Shown one piece after another: positions 28,569-37,818 of a DNA stretch of 64,000 nucleotides. The DNA is from Sphingomonas sp. 1F27F7B. GTDB taxonomy: Bacteria; Pseudomonadota; Alphaproteobacteria; Sphingomonadales; Sphingomonadaceae. A program made the position numbers and the translations under genes. The notes beneath the pieces were generated by a model. The model saw only the letters and a program-made list of their open reading frames with translations. It was not told the DNA's origin and ran no database searches. Numbering within the stretch: position 1 is the stretch's first letter; each line of letters opens with the position of its first letter. Location: positions 62,001 through 126,000 of the forward strand of contig NZ_SCMK01000005.1 in NCBI RefSeq assembly GCF_005503355.1, in the 5' to 3' direction.

Positions 28569-29573
28569 ATGCGCGCGTGGATCCGGAGGAACGCCGGGCG
28601 ACTGGTTGCGCTGGCGATCGTGGGGATGCTCTTCGCCTCGCCGGTTGCGGCATTGTTGTGGATGACGGCGGTGCCCGGCACCTCGTGGCAGGGCCGGCTG
28701 CCGCCATTGCGTCCGGAAGAGCGCGACCTTGCCGACCGGCTGCGCCGACACGTCGCCGCGATCGGCGGCAGGCCGCACAATATCGGGCATCCCGAAGCCT
28801 ATGCCGAAGCTGCCGCCTATATCGAGCGGACGCTGGCGGGGCAGGGCCATGCCGTTTTGCGCCAGCCCTTTGATGACGGGCATGCGGTCAATCTCGAAGC
28901 GGTGATCGAACCGGCTTCCGCCGCGGCGGCGACGCTGGTGGTCGGCGCGCATTACGACAGTGCCTTCACGGCTCCCGGCGCCAACGACAATGGCAGCGGC
29001 ACCGCGGCGCTGCTCGAGCTGGGGCGGCTGCTGGCCGATCTTCGCGGCCGGGCGAATGTCCGCATCCGGCTGGTGTTCTTCGCCAATGAGGAACCGCCTT
29101 TCTTCAAGACCGACCGCATGGGCAGCCTCGTCTATGCCCGCGCGCTGGCCGCGAGAGGCGAGAAGCCCGATGCGATGTTCTCGCTGGAGACGATGGGCTT
29201 CTACCGCGACGGGCATGGCAGCCAGCATTATCCGTTCCCGCTCGCGCAACTCTATCCGGACACGGGCGATTTCATCGCCTTTGTCGGCACGGTCTCGGCG
29301 CGGCCGCTGGTGCGGCGGGCGACGGGGGCGTTCCGGGCCGTCGCGCAGTTTCCGAGCGTCGGGGGCACTGCCCCGGGCTTCGTGCAGGGCATCGACTGGT
29401 CGGATCACTGGGCGTTCGGGGAGATCGGCGTGCCGGCCCTGATGATCACCGACACCGCGCCGTTCCGCTATCCGTATTATCACACGCCCGAGGATACGCC
29501 CGACAAGATTGATTGCGAGCGGCTGGCCCGCGTTACCGCGGGGTTGGCGCGGATGCTGCGCGGCTGGCGCTGA
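28569..29573 (+). CDS. Membrane-anchored M28 family metallopeptidase
   Basis: A 334-aa zinc peptidase. An N-terminal membrane anchor (LVALAIVGMLFASPVAALLWM, ~12-32) replaces a cleavable signal. Catalytic residues: VVGAHYDSAF (His), APGANDNGSG (bridging Asp), FFANEEPPF (Glu pair), SLETMGFY (Glu) and YYHTPEDTPD (His). All expected ligands are present. ATG 28569 follows GGGGAGGAAGC. The catalytic domain should face the periplasm. It is followed by a second predicted metallopeptidase gene on the same strand. Confidence 0.92.
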   Translation: MRAWIRRNAGRLVALAIVGMLFASPVAALLWMTAVPGTSWQGRLPPLRPEERDLADRLRRHVAAIGGRPHNIGHPEAYAEAAAYIERTLAGQGHAVLRQPFDDGHAVNLEAVIEPASAAAATLVVGAHYDSAFTAPGANDNGSGTAALLELGRLLADLRGRANVRIRLVFFANEEPPFFKTDRMGSLVYARALAARGEKPDAMFSLETMGFYRDGHGSQHYPFPLAQLYPDTGDFIAFVGTVSARPLVRRATGAFRAVAQFPSVGGTAPGFVQGIDWSDHWAFGEIGVPALMITDTAPFRYPYYHTPEDTPDKIDCERLARVTAGLARMLRGWR

Positions 29574-29637
29574 AGCTTGCTTCTCCGAACGCGACATGGT
29601 GCATTGCGCCGGTGATGCAGATGGGAAGCGGGGCCCC

Positions 29638-30555
29638 GTGACGAGATCGATCCTCCTGGCGGCCGCGCTGTTCGCGGCAGCACCGGCCGCGGCGCAGGCC
29701 CCGGCCTTTCAGTCCCAGGTCGACGCATTCGACGATTTCGCGACGGCGAGCACGGCCATGCCCGCCGCTGAACGGGTGCAGGCGTTTCGCGCCAGGTTCG
29801 ATGCGCTGCTCCCGGGTTTCTACGAGCCGCGCTTCGGCGCCACCGAGGCGCAATATGACGCCCGCGTCCAGAAGGCGCTGGAGGGCTATCCGGCGGCGCG
29901 CGGCAAGATCCTTGCCACAGCGCGCGATTTCGCCGGGGCCTATGCGACGGCCAATGCCGTGTTTCGCGGCGTCTTTCCCGACTATGCGCCGGCCATGCCG
30001 ATCTACCTGATCCATTCGCTGGGCGAGATGGACGGCGGCACCCGCGAGCTGCGGGGTAGGACGGTGGCGATCTTCGGGGCGGACATGATCGCGAAGATCC
30101 ATGACGGCGGCACGATCGGGCCGTTCCTCGACCATGAGCTATTCCATTTCCACCACGCGCGATACTTTCCGGATTGCCCGGCGCTATGGTGCTCGCTCTG
30201 GCAGGAGGGGCTGGCCGTTTATGTCGCGGCGCGGATGAATCCGGGCGCGGACGACCGGACGTTGCTGCTCACCTTCCCGCGCCCGATCCGGCCCGAGGTG
30301 GAGCCGAAGCTTGCCGCCGCGATGTGCTTCGTGCGCGCCAGGCTCGGTTCGACGGATCAGGAGGATTATGCGACCTTCTTCTTCGGCCGGGGTGGGAAGG
30401 CGCAGGGCGGCTGGCCGCCGCGCTTCGGCTATTATCTGGGCTATGTGCTGGCGAAGCAGCTCGGCGATGCGATGACGCTCGACGCGCTGGCCAAGCTGCC
30501 GCCCGAACAGGTGAAGGCGAAGCTGGAGGCCGCGCTCGCCGCCTATCGCTGCTGA
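29638..30555 (+). CDS. Secreted HExxH-type predicted metallopeptidase
   Basis: A 305-aa exported protein I cannot assign to a named family. GTG 29638 gives a good signal peptide (TRSILLAAALFAAAPAAAQA) with GGGAAG upstream; an ATG at 29596 is less likely. The core has H166-E167-L-F-H170 (LDHELFHFHHARYF) and, 19 residues on, E190 in LWQEGLAVYVAARM, the layout of gluzincin peptidases with a Glu third ligand. Function is inferred from these residues only. It may share a transcript with the M28 gene 64 bases upstream. Confidence 0.75.
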   Translation: MTRSILLAAALFAAAPAAAQAPAFQSQVDAFDDFATASTAMPAAERVQAFRARFDALLPGFYEPRFGATEAQYDARVQKALEGYPAARGKILATARDFAGAYATANAVFRGVFPDYAPAMPIYLIHSLGEMDGGTRELRGRTVAIFGADMIAKIHDGGTIGPFLDHELFHFHHARYFPDCPALWCSLWQEGLAVYVAARMNPGADDRTLLLTFPRPIRPEVEPKLAAAMCFVRARLGSTDQEDYATFFFGRGGKAQGGWPPRFGYYLGYVLAKQLGDAMTLDALAKLPPEQVKAKLEAALAAYRC

Positions 30556-30578
30556 CCGTGCCGGGAGCCGGCACGGTC
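30554..30578. terminator. Hairpin between convergent genes
   Basis: A perfect 10-bp stem GACCGTGCCG / CGGCACGGTC with a five-base loop lies directly between the metallopeptidase stop and the end of the DoxX gene. It lacks a T run, so its activity as terminator is uncertain. Confidence 0.5.
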
Positions 30579-30589
30579 AGCATGCAGTC

Positions 30590-30970
30590 TCAGGCCTTCT
30601 TCGTTGCCGCGTCGGCGCTCCACGCGCCGCCGCCGGCGGCCGCGAGGTGCAGGAAGACGAAGCAGTAGAGCATGATCGCCTCGCCGCCGTTCGCGGCGGG
30701 GAAGAAGCCGTTCGGGAAATGCGCGATGAAATAGCCGACGGCACACATGCCCGAGGCGATGAACGCCACCGGACGCGTGAACAGGCCGATCACCAGCAGC
30801 GCGCCGCCGACCAGCTCGATCGTGCCCGCGGCATAGAGCATCGGGTTGAGCGGATAGGGAAAGGGCGGCAGGCCGAAGAATTTGGAGACGCCGTGCTGCA
30901 GGAAGCCGAGACCCGCGACGATGCGCAGGACGCTCAGCAGCCGGGCGGACCAGCTTGCGGGAATGGGCAT
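30590..30970 (-). CDS. DoxX family membrane protein
   Basis: A 126-aa inner-membrane protein with four hydrophobic helices, as in DoxX/YphA. The family start is clear: SARLLSVLRIVAGLGFLQHG followed by VSKFFGLPPFP, then GTIELVGGALLVIGLFTRP and AYFIAHFPNGFFPAANGGE, which are signature stretches. These proteins are linked to thiol or respiratory stress in other bacteria, but the reaction is not settled. ATG 30970 has GGAGAAAG upstream; the longer open frame adds a non-homologous tail. Single gene. Confidence 0.9.
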   Translation of the reverse strand: MPIPASWSARLLSVLRIVAGLGFLQHGVSKFFGLPPFPYPLNPMLYAAGTIELVGGALLVIGLFTRPVAFIASGMCAVGYFIAHFPNGFFPAANGGEAIMLYCFVFLHLAAAGGGAWSADAATKKA

Positions 30971-31115
30971 GGATTCTTTCTCCTCGCCGGACACGCGCCT
31001 GCGCGCCGTTTCGAGGCTGAAATGTTTCACCTCATGCCCGTCCGGTCAACCGGACGCCCAGGAAACCAATCGTTTCCGCAGGAACGCCGTCCGTGCCGCC
31101 GCCGCGACCGGGCGC

Positions 31116-31394
31116 TCAAGCGGTGAAGCGCTTGGTGAAGCCCTTGGCGTGCTTGTCGCCCGCGGTCTGGAAGGCCTCGACATGGTCGACCACCGCCATG
31201 GGCGGCCCTTCCCGCAGCGCCTCGGTGAGCGAGGTCAGTGCCTCGTCATCCCCTTCCGCGAGCAATTCCACCCGTCCGTCGTTCAGGTTGCGAACCCAGC
31301 CCCTGACGCCGAGCTGCTTGGCAAGGCGCACTGCCCAGTCGCGATAGCCGACGCGCTGCACGCGCCCCGACACATAGATACGCTGTGCCGTCAT
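31116..31394 (-). CDS. acyP: Acylphosphatase
   Basis: A 92-aa enzyme that hydrolyses acyl phosphates such as carbamoyl phosphate. The phosphate-binding loop and catalytic Arg are in IYVSGRVQRVGYRDW, and the catalytic Asn is in GWVRNLNDGRVELLAEG. Length and order are standard for the family. ATG 31394 starts directly before MTAQRIYV. It stands alone between the DoxX and greB genes. Confidence 0.95.
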   Translation of the reverse strand: MTAQRIYVSGRVQRVGYRDWAVRLAKQLGVRGWVRNLNDGRVELLAEGDDEALTSLTEALREGPPMAVVDHVEAFQTAGDKHAKGFTKRFTA

Positions 31395-31501
31395 ATGTCC
31401 CCACGCTCACTTTTTTACCCGGCCGCATCCCTTCGGCCCGGGTGCGACTCTATCAATTTGAAGATGCGAGGGAATCGGGGTGGGGCGCGACTCGTCGCGC
31501 G

Positions 31502-31978
31502 CTAGGGGTAAGTGATCGCAATCACTTCATATTCGCGCTCGCCGCCGGGCAGCGTCACGCGCCGGAGGTCGCCGATCCCGGCGCCGCGCAATGCACGCGC
31601 GAGGGGAGCGTTCCAGCCGACCAGGCCCTTGCCGGCGTCGGCCTCGTCGTCGCCGACCAGGGTCAGGGTACGGTGATTGTCGTCTTCGTCCGCGATGGTG
31701 ACGGTGGCGCCGAAATAGGCGCGGCTCCGGTCCGCCTGCTGGGCAGGGTCGACCACCTTGGCCGCCTTCATCCGCTTCGACAGCCAGCCCAGGCGCCGAT
31801 CGATCTCGCGCAGGCGCTTGCGGCCATAGATATAGTCGCCATTCTCCGAGCGATCGCCATTGCCGGCGGCCCAGGCGATGGTCTCGACCAGCGCGGGGCG
31901 CTCGGTGGCGAAGAGCGCGTCATATTCGGCCCGGAGCGCCGCATAGCCGGCGGGCGTGATGTAGTTTGGGCGGTCCAT
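31502..31978 (-). CDS. greB: Transcription elongation factor GreB
   Basis: A 158-aa protein that rescues backtracked RNA polymerase by stimulating transcript cleavage. The N-terminal coiled coil carries the two acidic tip residues region (AWAAGNGDRSENGDYIYGRK), the GreB-specific REIDRRLGWLSKRM follows, and the C-terminal FKBP-like domain includes VGDDEADAGKGLVGWNAPLARALRG. Positive residues along the coiled coil favour GreB over GreA. ATG 31978 starts MDRPNYITPAGY, as in homologues. The rest of the long upstream open frame is not homologous and lies over a palindromic repeat. Confidence 0.93.
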   Translation of the reverse strand: MDRPNYITPAGYAALRAEYDALFATERPALVETIAWAAGNGDRSENGDYIYGRKRLREIDRRLGWLSKRMKAAKVVDPAQQADRSRAYFGATVTIADEDDNHRTLTLVGDDEADAGKGLVGWNAPLARALRGAGIGDLRRVTLPGGEREYEVIAITYP

Positions 31979-31999
31979 TCCGCATCTCGTAGCCCAAAG

Positions 32000-32036
32000 C
32001 GTCATCCCCGCGAAGGCGGGGATCGCGGGGATGACG
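32000..32036. repeat. REP-like palindrome, copy 1
   Basis: CGTCATCCCCGCG (32000-32012) and CGCGGGGATGACG (32024-32036) are perfect 13-base arms; the spacer holds AAGGCGGGGAT. The core CCCCGCGAAGGCGGGG recurs in diverged form near 56500 and 62720. Confidence 0.85.
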
Positions 32037-32197
32037 ATTTGAGGGGTGTGGCCCATGCGGCTATCGCCGGCCAACCCCTGCGCGCATTGTGAAAAATTGT
32101 TTCCGTCAGGCCCCGGCTGTTGCGGCGGCATATCCGCTTGTCCATCCGCCGGGGGACGCCGGTCGACAGGAGCAGGCGCACCGCACGGAGATGATCC

Positions 32198-32641
32198 ATG
32201 AGCATTGTTCTCGCGATCGGGCTGGCGCTTGCAGCCGCAGAACCGGTCCATTCCACCCTGGAGCACCGCACCAGCCTCCACCATGCGGGCGAGCGGATCG
32301 ACGCGCATTACCGCGGGCGCGTCGTTCTGGTTCGACGACAGGTCGGCGCGGTCGCCAAGCCGGGCGTGCCGTCCACGCTGCGTTGTAGCTGGCGGGCGCA
32401 CCTGCACATCGAGCGGGAGGCGCGATCCGGTCGGGCGCTGCGCTCGAGCCGCAGCATCGAGCGAAAGGCGGTCCTGGAGGGGAGCCGCCCCGGCTGGTGC
32501 GGCGCGAGCGAGAATGCGGTAGCGGAGGAAGTCGCGCGGCGCGGCGCGGAGATCCACTCGCACCTGCTGGCCGTCGCGAATGAGGATCAAGCGGTGTTGA
32601 AGGCGGAAATCGAACCGAAGGGAAGGAGCCGGGGGAAATGA
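32198..32641 (+). CDS. Hypothetical secreted protein coupled to a porin-like gene
   Basis: A 147-aa protein with a short N-terminal hydrophobic segment (MSIVLAIGLALAAAEP) that could be a signal peptide. The mature part is Arg- and His-rich with two Cys (CSWRAHLHIERE and GWCGASENAV), likely forming a disulfide. The arrangement ISxHYxGRVxLxRRQVG is seen in small uncharacterised sphingomonad proteins; I do not recognise a function. ATG 32198 has GGAG upstream. Its end overlaps the next start (ATGA), so the pair is coupled. Confidence 0.75.
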   Translation: MSIVLAIGLALAAAEPVHSTLEHRTSLHHAGERIDAHYRGRVVLVRRQVGAVAKPGVPSTLRCSWRAHLHIEREARSGRALRSSRSIERKAVLEGSRPGWCGASENAVAEEVARRGAEIHSHLLAVANEDQAVLKAEIEPKGRSRGK

Positions 32642-33378
32642 AGGTCACGCGCGCAATTATGCTGCCGGCAGCGACGTTCGCCATGCTCTTGGGCGGAGCG
32701 GCACATGCGCAGAATATCTCCGGCGGCGTGGAACTGGCGACCGACGAGAGCCGCCGTGGCCTGAGCTGGAGCGGCGGGCGGGCCGTGGCCTCCGCCGATG
32801 GGCTCATGACGATCGGGGCAGCCGACGCATCCGTCCGGATCGTGAGCATGCGCAATTCGCCCAGGCACGCCGGGGCCGATGCCGTAGCCGATCTCGAACT
32901 GGGGATTGCGACGGACGCGGGGCCGTTCCGGCTGCGCGGACATGTGGCCGCCCATCTCTTCACGGGCGCACGCGAGCGGATGGACTATGTCGAACTGGGC
33001 GCGCGGGGCAGCTATTCGCTGGGGCCGCTACAGCTCGGCGCCGGGGCCGTCTATGCGCCGAGCCAGAGCGCCATCGGCGGCGACAATCTCTATCTGTTCG
33101 CCTCCGCCAATGCCGGCATCCCCGCGACGCCGCTCTCCGCATCCGCGACGCTGGGGCACAGCACGGGAAGCACCGACGATCCGGTGCGCGCCGCCCGGCT
33201 CCGGCCCCTGGGCGACTATACCGATTGGCGGCTGGGGATGGAGTATAACCAGTTCCCCTTCACGATCGGCCTCGACTATGTGGGCACCCGCTTCGCCCGG
33301 CATGCGAGCATTTCGCCATTCGCCGATCCCGGCAACAGCGGAGACCGCGTAGTCGCGCGCGTTCGCCTCGCATTCTGA
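32638..33378 (+). CDS. TorF family putative porin
   Basis: A 246-aa outer-membrane barrel. Signal peptide MKVTRAIMLPAATFAMLLGGAAHAQ; the mature sequence begins ISGGVELATDESRRGLSWS, the characteristic opening of TorF/Gcw_chp proteins, where ATDYRFRGIS-type motifs are usual. Alternating strands follow and the last residues are VVARVRLAF with the C-terminal Phe needed for barrel insertion. It should let small solutes through the outer membrane; cargo unknown. It is translationally coupled to the small secreted protein upstream. Confidence 0.88.
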   Translation: MKVTRAIMLPAATFAMLLGGAAHAQNISGGVELATDESRRGLSWSGGRAVASADGLMTIGAADASVRIVSMRNSPRHAGADAVADLELGIATDAGPFRLRGHVAAHLFTGARERMDYVELGARGSYSLGPLQLGAGAVYAPSQSAIGGDNLYLFASANAGIPATPLSASATLGHSTGSTDDPVRAARLRPLGDYTDWRLGMEYNQFPFTIGLDYVGTRFARHASISPFADPGNSGDRVVARVRLAF

Positions 33379-33482
33379 GGGTGCGTCCGCCGCAGGCGCT
33401 CTCGCAGCGAAAGGGAAGGGGCCTGTTCCTCCGCACCAATACGGGCCTTGCGCGCCGCGCGTGGTTAAGCGAAGAACACCAT

Positions 33483-33830
33483 ATGCGGTCTCGCAAGCCC
33501 TCCTTGATCCAGACTCTGCTTCGCCGCGCGGGCCTGCCCGCCCTGACGCTGATCGCCATCGGCTTCTTCGGCTACAACGCCGTGCTCGGGCCGACCGGTA
33601 TCATGCAGACCAAGCAGACCAAGGCGGAGTATGAGCAGAAGAAGGCCGAATATGCCGCGCTCGAGAAACAGCGCGCCGCGCTCAAGAATCGCGTCGACCT
33701 GCTTGATCAGAGGCGCGGCGTCGATCCCGATCTGGCCGATGAACTGGCGCGCAAGCAGCTCAATGTCGTGCGCCCCGATGAGGTGGTGATCCCGCTCCAG
33801 AAGCACGCGCCGGCCCCCGCAGGGCGCTGA
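33483..33830 (+). CDS. Septum formation initiator, FtsB/DivIC family
   Basis: A 115-aa bitopic division protein. One membrane helix (LPALTLIAIGFFGYNAVLG, ~18-37) is followed by a coiled coil (TKAEYEQKKAEYAALEKQRAAL) and a short periplasmic part with VDPDLADELARKQLNVVRPDEVV, the FtsB ending. In the cell it bridges FtsL and FtsQ at the septum. ATG 33483 is selected because it starts just before the basic cytoplasmic end (MRSRKPSLIQTLLRR). Alphaproteobacteria often keep this gene immediately before pdhA, as here. Confidence 0.92.
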   Translation: MRSRKPSLIQTLLRRAGLPALTLIAIGFFGYNAVLGPTGIMQTKQTKAEYEQKKAEYAALEKQRAALKNRVDLLDQRRGVDPDLADELARKQLNVVRPDEVVIPLQKHAPAPAGR

Positions 33831-33844
33831 TCTCTCGACGCTGC

Positions 33845-33881
33845 GTTGCAACATACGCAATCTGCATCTATAGTTGCGCAA
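33845..33881. promoter_or_regulatory. TTGC/GCAA-type sites upstream of pdhA
   Basis: The 166-base gap before pdhA has TTGCAACATACGCAA (33846-33860) and the palindrome TTGCGCAA (33874-33881), with TGCAATTGCC just after. Repeated TTGC/GCAA words resemble targets of ScfR/RamB-type carbon regulators. Which protein binds is not known. Confidence 0.35.
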
Positions 33882-33996
33882 ACTGCAATTGCCGTGGCGT
33901 CAAGTGAACGGCACGCGCATTCCCGCATTAGTTGCGCGGCGGGCGAAAACGCGCTTATAGGCACCCGCCTTCCCCCTCCCCGGACGAGGATTTCCT

Positions 33997-35043
33997 GTGG
34001 CCAAAGCACCGGCACGCAAAACGACTGAACCAGCCAAGACCAACCGCGAACGGCCCGACGAGCCGAAGCGGTTCGAAGCTTCCAAGGAGCAGCTGCTCGA
34101 ATTCTACAAGCAGATGCTGCTGATCCGCCGCTTCGAGGAGAAGGCCGGCCAGCTTTATGGTCTCGGTTTCATCGGCGGTTTCTGCCACCTCTATATCGGC
34201 CAGGAAGCGGTTGCGGTCGGCCTGCAGTCGGCGCTCGACGGCGAGAAGGACTCGGTGATCACGGGCTATCGCGATCACGGCCACATGCTTGCCTATGGCA
34301 TCGATCCCAAGGTCATCATGGCCGAGCTCACGGGCCGCGCCGCCGGCATCTCGAAGGGCAAGGGCGGTTCGATGCACATGTTCTCGACCGAGAAGAAATT
34401 CTACGGCGGGCACGGCATCGTCGGCGCGCAGGTCGCGCTCGGCACCGGCCTGGCGTTCGCGCATAAGTATAACGAGGATGGCGGCGTCGCCATGGCCTAT
34501 TTCGGCGACGGCGCGGCCAACCAGGGCCAGGTCTATGAATCGTTCAACATGGCCGAGCTGTGGAAGCTTCCGATCATCTATGTGATCGAGAACAACCAGT
34601 ACGCCATGGGCACCTCGGTCAACCGGTCCTCGGCCGAGGACCAGCTCTACAAGCGCGGCGAAAGCTTCCGCATTCCCGGCATCCAGGTGGACGGCATGGA
34701 CGTGCTCGCCTGCCGCGGTGCCGCCGAGGAAGCGCTGGAGTGGGTCCGCTCCGGCAAGGGCCCGATCATCCTCGAGATGAAGACCTATCGCTACCGCGGC
34801 CACTCGATGTCCGATCCGGCCAAGTATCGCAGCCGCGAGGAAGTCCAGTCGGTCCGCGACAAGTCGGATCCGATCGAGCACGTCAAGAAGGAGCTCGAGG
34901 AGCTTAAGGTCACCGAGGCGGAGCTGAAGGCGATCGAGGCGGAGATCCGCAAGATCGTGAATGAGGCGGCGGACTTCTCCGAGCAGACGCCCGAGCCCGA
35001 TCCTTCCGAACTATATACCGACGTGCTGGTGGAGTCCTACTGA
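33997..35043 (+). CDS. pdhA: Pyruvate dehydrogenase E1 alpha subunit
   Basis: A 348-aa subunit of the thiamine-diphosphate E1 that decarboxylates pyruvate. Visible motifs: [34 protein letters not shown], and the ThDP-binding GDG...N motif ([16 protein letters not shown] to [12 protein letters not shown]). The phosphorylation-loop-like [16 protein letters not shown] is intact. GTG 33997 follows ACGAGG. It is cytoplasmic. The stop codon overlaps the next gene's ribosome region; pdhB starts one base later, so they are one operon. Confidence 0.97.
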   Translation: MAKAPARKTTEPAKTNRERPDEPKRFEASKEQLLEFYKQMLLIRRFEEKAGQLYGLGFIGGFCHLYIGQEAVAVGLQSALDGEKDSVITGYRDHGHMLAYGIDPKVIMAELTGRAAGISKGKGGSMHMFSTEKKFYGGHGIVGAQVALGTGLAFAHKYNEDGGVAMAYFGDGAANQGQVYESFNMAELWKLPIIYVIENNQYAMGTSVNRSSAEDQLYKRGESFRIPGIQVDGMDVLACRGAAEEALEWVRSGKGPIILEMKTYRYRGHSMSDPAKYRSREEVQSVRDKSDPIEHVKKELEELKVTEAELKAIEAEIRKIVNEAADFSEQTPEPDPSELYTDVLVESY

Positions 35044-35044
35044 G

Positions 35045-36445
<1,401 letters not shown>

Positions 36446-36499
36446 ACCGGTCGCGGTGGCGGGGCCTGCGGGCTTCGCCGCCGCGATCGCCCGCACATC

Positions 36500-37234
36500 T
36501 CAGCTCGAATGCAGGTCGCAGGTCGCTTTGGTCGCGGCGGGTGCCGGATTGTAGAGCTTGGAGAAGTCGCGATTGTCGCGAACGATGAACGACGCGATAT
36601 AGTGCAGCCGCTGCTGGCTGGTGAACCAGCCCGCCCCGACCAGCGGTGTGTAGAGATAGTTGACCTCTACGAACATCACTCCCGAATTGGGCGGAGCGCT
36701 GACCTGCGAGCCTGCATCGCCCATGCCGTTCGGGGCCGCGGTGCCGGCATCGGCCTGTGTGGCGGTAGTGCCGGCAGTGACGCTGGTGGTGCCATAGCTG
36801 GAATCATAGCTGGTGCCGCTCAACGTACCGATGCAACGCTGCCAGTGGATGCGCTGCGTTGCAGCGGTGTCGTAGCTTTGCTTGACGTTCTCGAGGCTCG
36901 ATAGCGTCACCCGGCCCTTGGTGGTGAGGTCGATCGCGCTGCCATGAAGCCGCGTTTGCTGGAGCACGTCGTTGATGTCCGCCTCGCGCAGCTGGATCGT
37001 CGTCTGCCCGCTGAACAGGCCGACACGTGAGGCATTGTCGGCAAGCTCCAGTGTGAGCTGGCTCACGCGCTGGTTCATGATGGCGAAATGGGTGAGTTCG
37101 ATGCCCCACAGGCCCGCCAGCAGAAGTAGCGGGAGCCCGAGCGCGAACTCGATCAGCGAGGTGCCGGACCTGTCGCCGGCCAGGCTGCGCAGCGCGCGAC
37201 GGCGGCGTCGGTTGAGGATGATTCTCAACTGCAT
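36500..37234 (-). CDS. TadE-like pseudopilin, second Tad module
   Basis: A 244-aa protein of the TadE/TadG type. RSGTSLIEFALGLPLLLLAGLWGIELTHFAIMNQRVSQLTLELADNAS is the prepilin-like N-terminal helix (~22-70). The extracytoplasmic remainder has a Ser/Thr/Ala/Gly-rich middle (~145-185) and a final Cys pair (C134, C240 approximately). ATG 37234 overlaps the preceding TadE stop by ten bases; the three genes 39662 to 36500 read in one direction are an operon. Its role is likely in pilus or adhesin assembly. Confidence 0.8.
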   Translation of the reverse strand: MQLRIILNRRRRRALRSLAGDRSGTSLIEFALGLPLLLLAGLWGIELTHFAIMNQRVSQLTLELADNASRVGLFSGQTTIQLREADINDVLQQTRLHGSAIDLTTKGRVTLSSLENVKQSYDTAATQRIHWQRCIGTLSGTSYDSSYGTTSVTAGTTATQADAGTAAPNGMGDAGSQVSAPPNSGVMFVEVNYLYTPLVGAGWFTSQQRLHYIASFIVRDNRDFSKLYNPAPAATKATCDLHSS

Positions 37235-37818
37235 ATCTTGGTCACCGTCGGCACAGCCTGGGTCTGATAGGGCTGGTTCTTGAGCAGCGTCGTGGCAGTT
37301 GTCGTCTGGGTCTGCGGCCAGCCGAGCAGCTTGGCGAGTGGGAATAGCCGGTTGTAGCTGACGGTGACGGTGTAGAGTGTCACGTCGCTCGCACCGCCCT
37401 GGCCGGTAATCCCTGGATCCCGGTCCCACACCCTGTTGCCGTTGACGTCGTAGAAGCATTCACCCGAGTCGTACTGACCATTGTTGTTGGCGTCATCGAA
37501 GCGCTCGGGTGCGGCGGTGCCGAAGCTCGAATAGCTCTTGCGCGTGATCAGGAAGGTTGCGTTCGGGATGACGACCCTGACCTTCGCCTTGAGGTTTTCG
37601 TCGATGGTCGAGGTGTTTGCCGCCTCGATGCCGCTGTCGCGGCCGGCCTTCTGCATCGCGCCCTCAAGTGCCGCTTGCGCATAGGCATTGTAGGCGATGT
37701 CCATCAGTCCCATGATCAGCACGAGCAGAACGGGCGCCAGGATGGCGAACTCGACCGCGGCGATGCCGCGGTCGTCCCGGCACAGGCGCCGAAGCATCGC
37801 CCGGGCGCCCGCCGTCAT
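37225..37818 (-). CDS. TadE-like pseudopilin with Asp/Asn-rich insert
   Basis: A 197-aa protein. DDRGIAAVEFAILAPVLLVLIMGLMDIAYNAYAQAALEGAMQKAGR (~15-60) is a textbook TadE N-terminus. A calcium-loop-like stretch follows near residue 110-135 (FDDANNNGQYDSGECFYDVN, then GNRVWDRDPG), which could bind calcium; this is unusual for TadE. ATG 37818 overlaps the stop of the vWA TadG gene (ATGA), so the pair is translationally coupled. Confidence 0.85.
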   Translation of the reverse strand: MTAGARAMLRRLCRDDRGIAAVEFAILAPVLLVLIMGLMDIAYNAYAQAALEGAMQKAGRDSGIEAANTSTIDENLKAKVRVVIPNATFLITRKSYSSFGTAAPERFDDANNNGQYDSGECFYDVNGNRVWDRDPGITGQGGASDVTLYTVTVSYNRLFPLAKLLGWPQTQTTTATTLLKNQPYQTQAVPTVTKICS

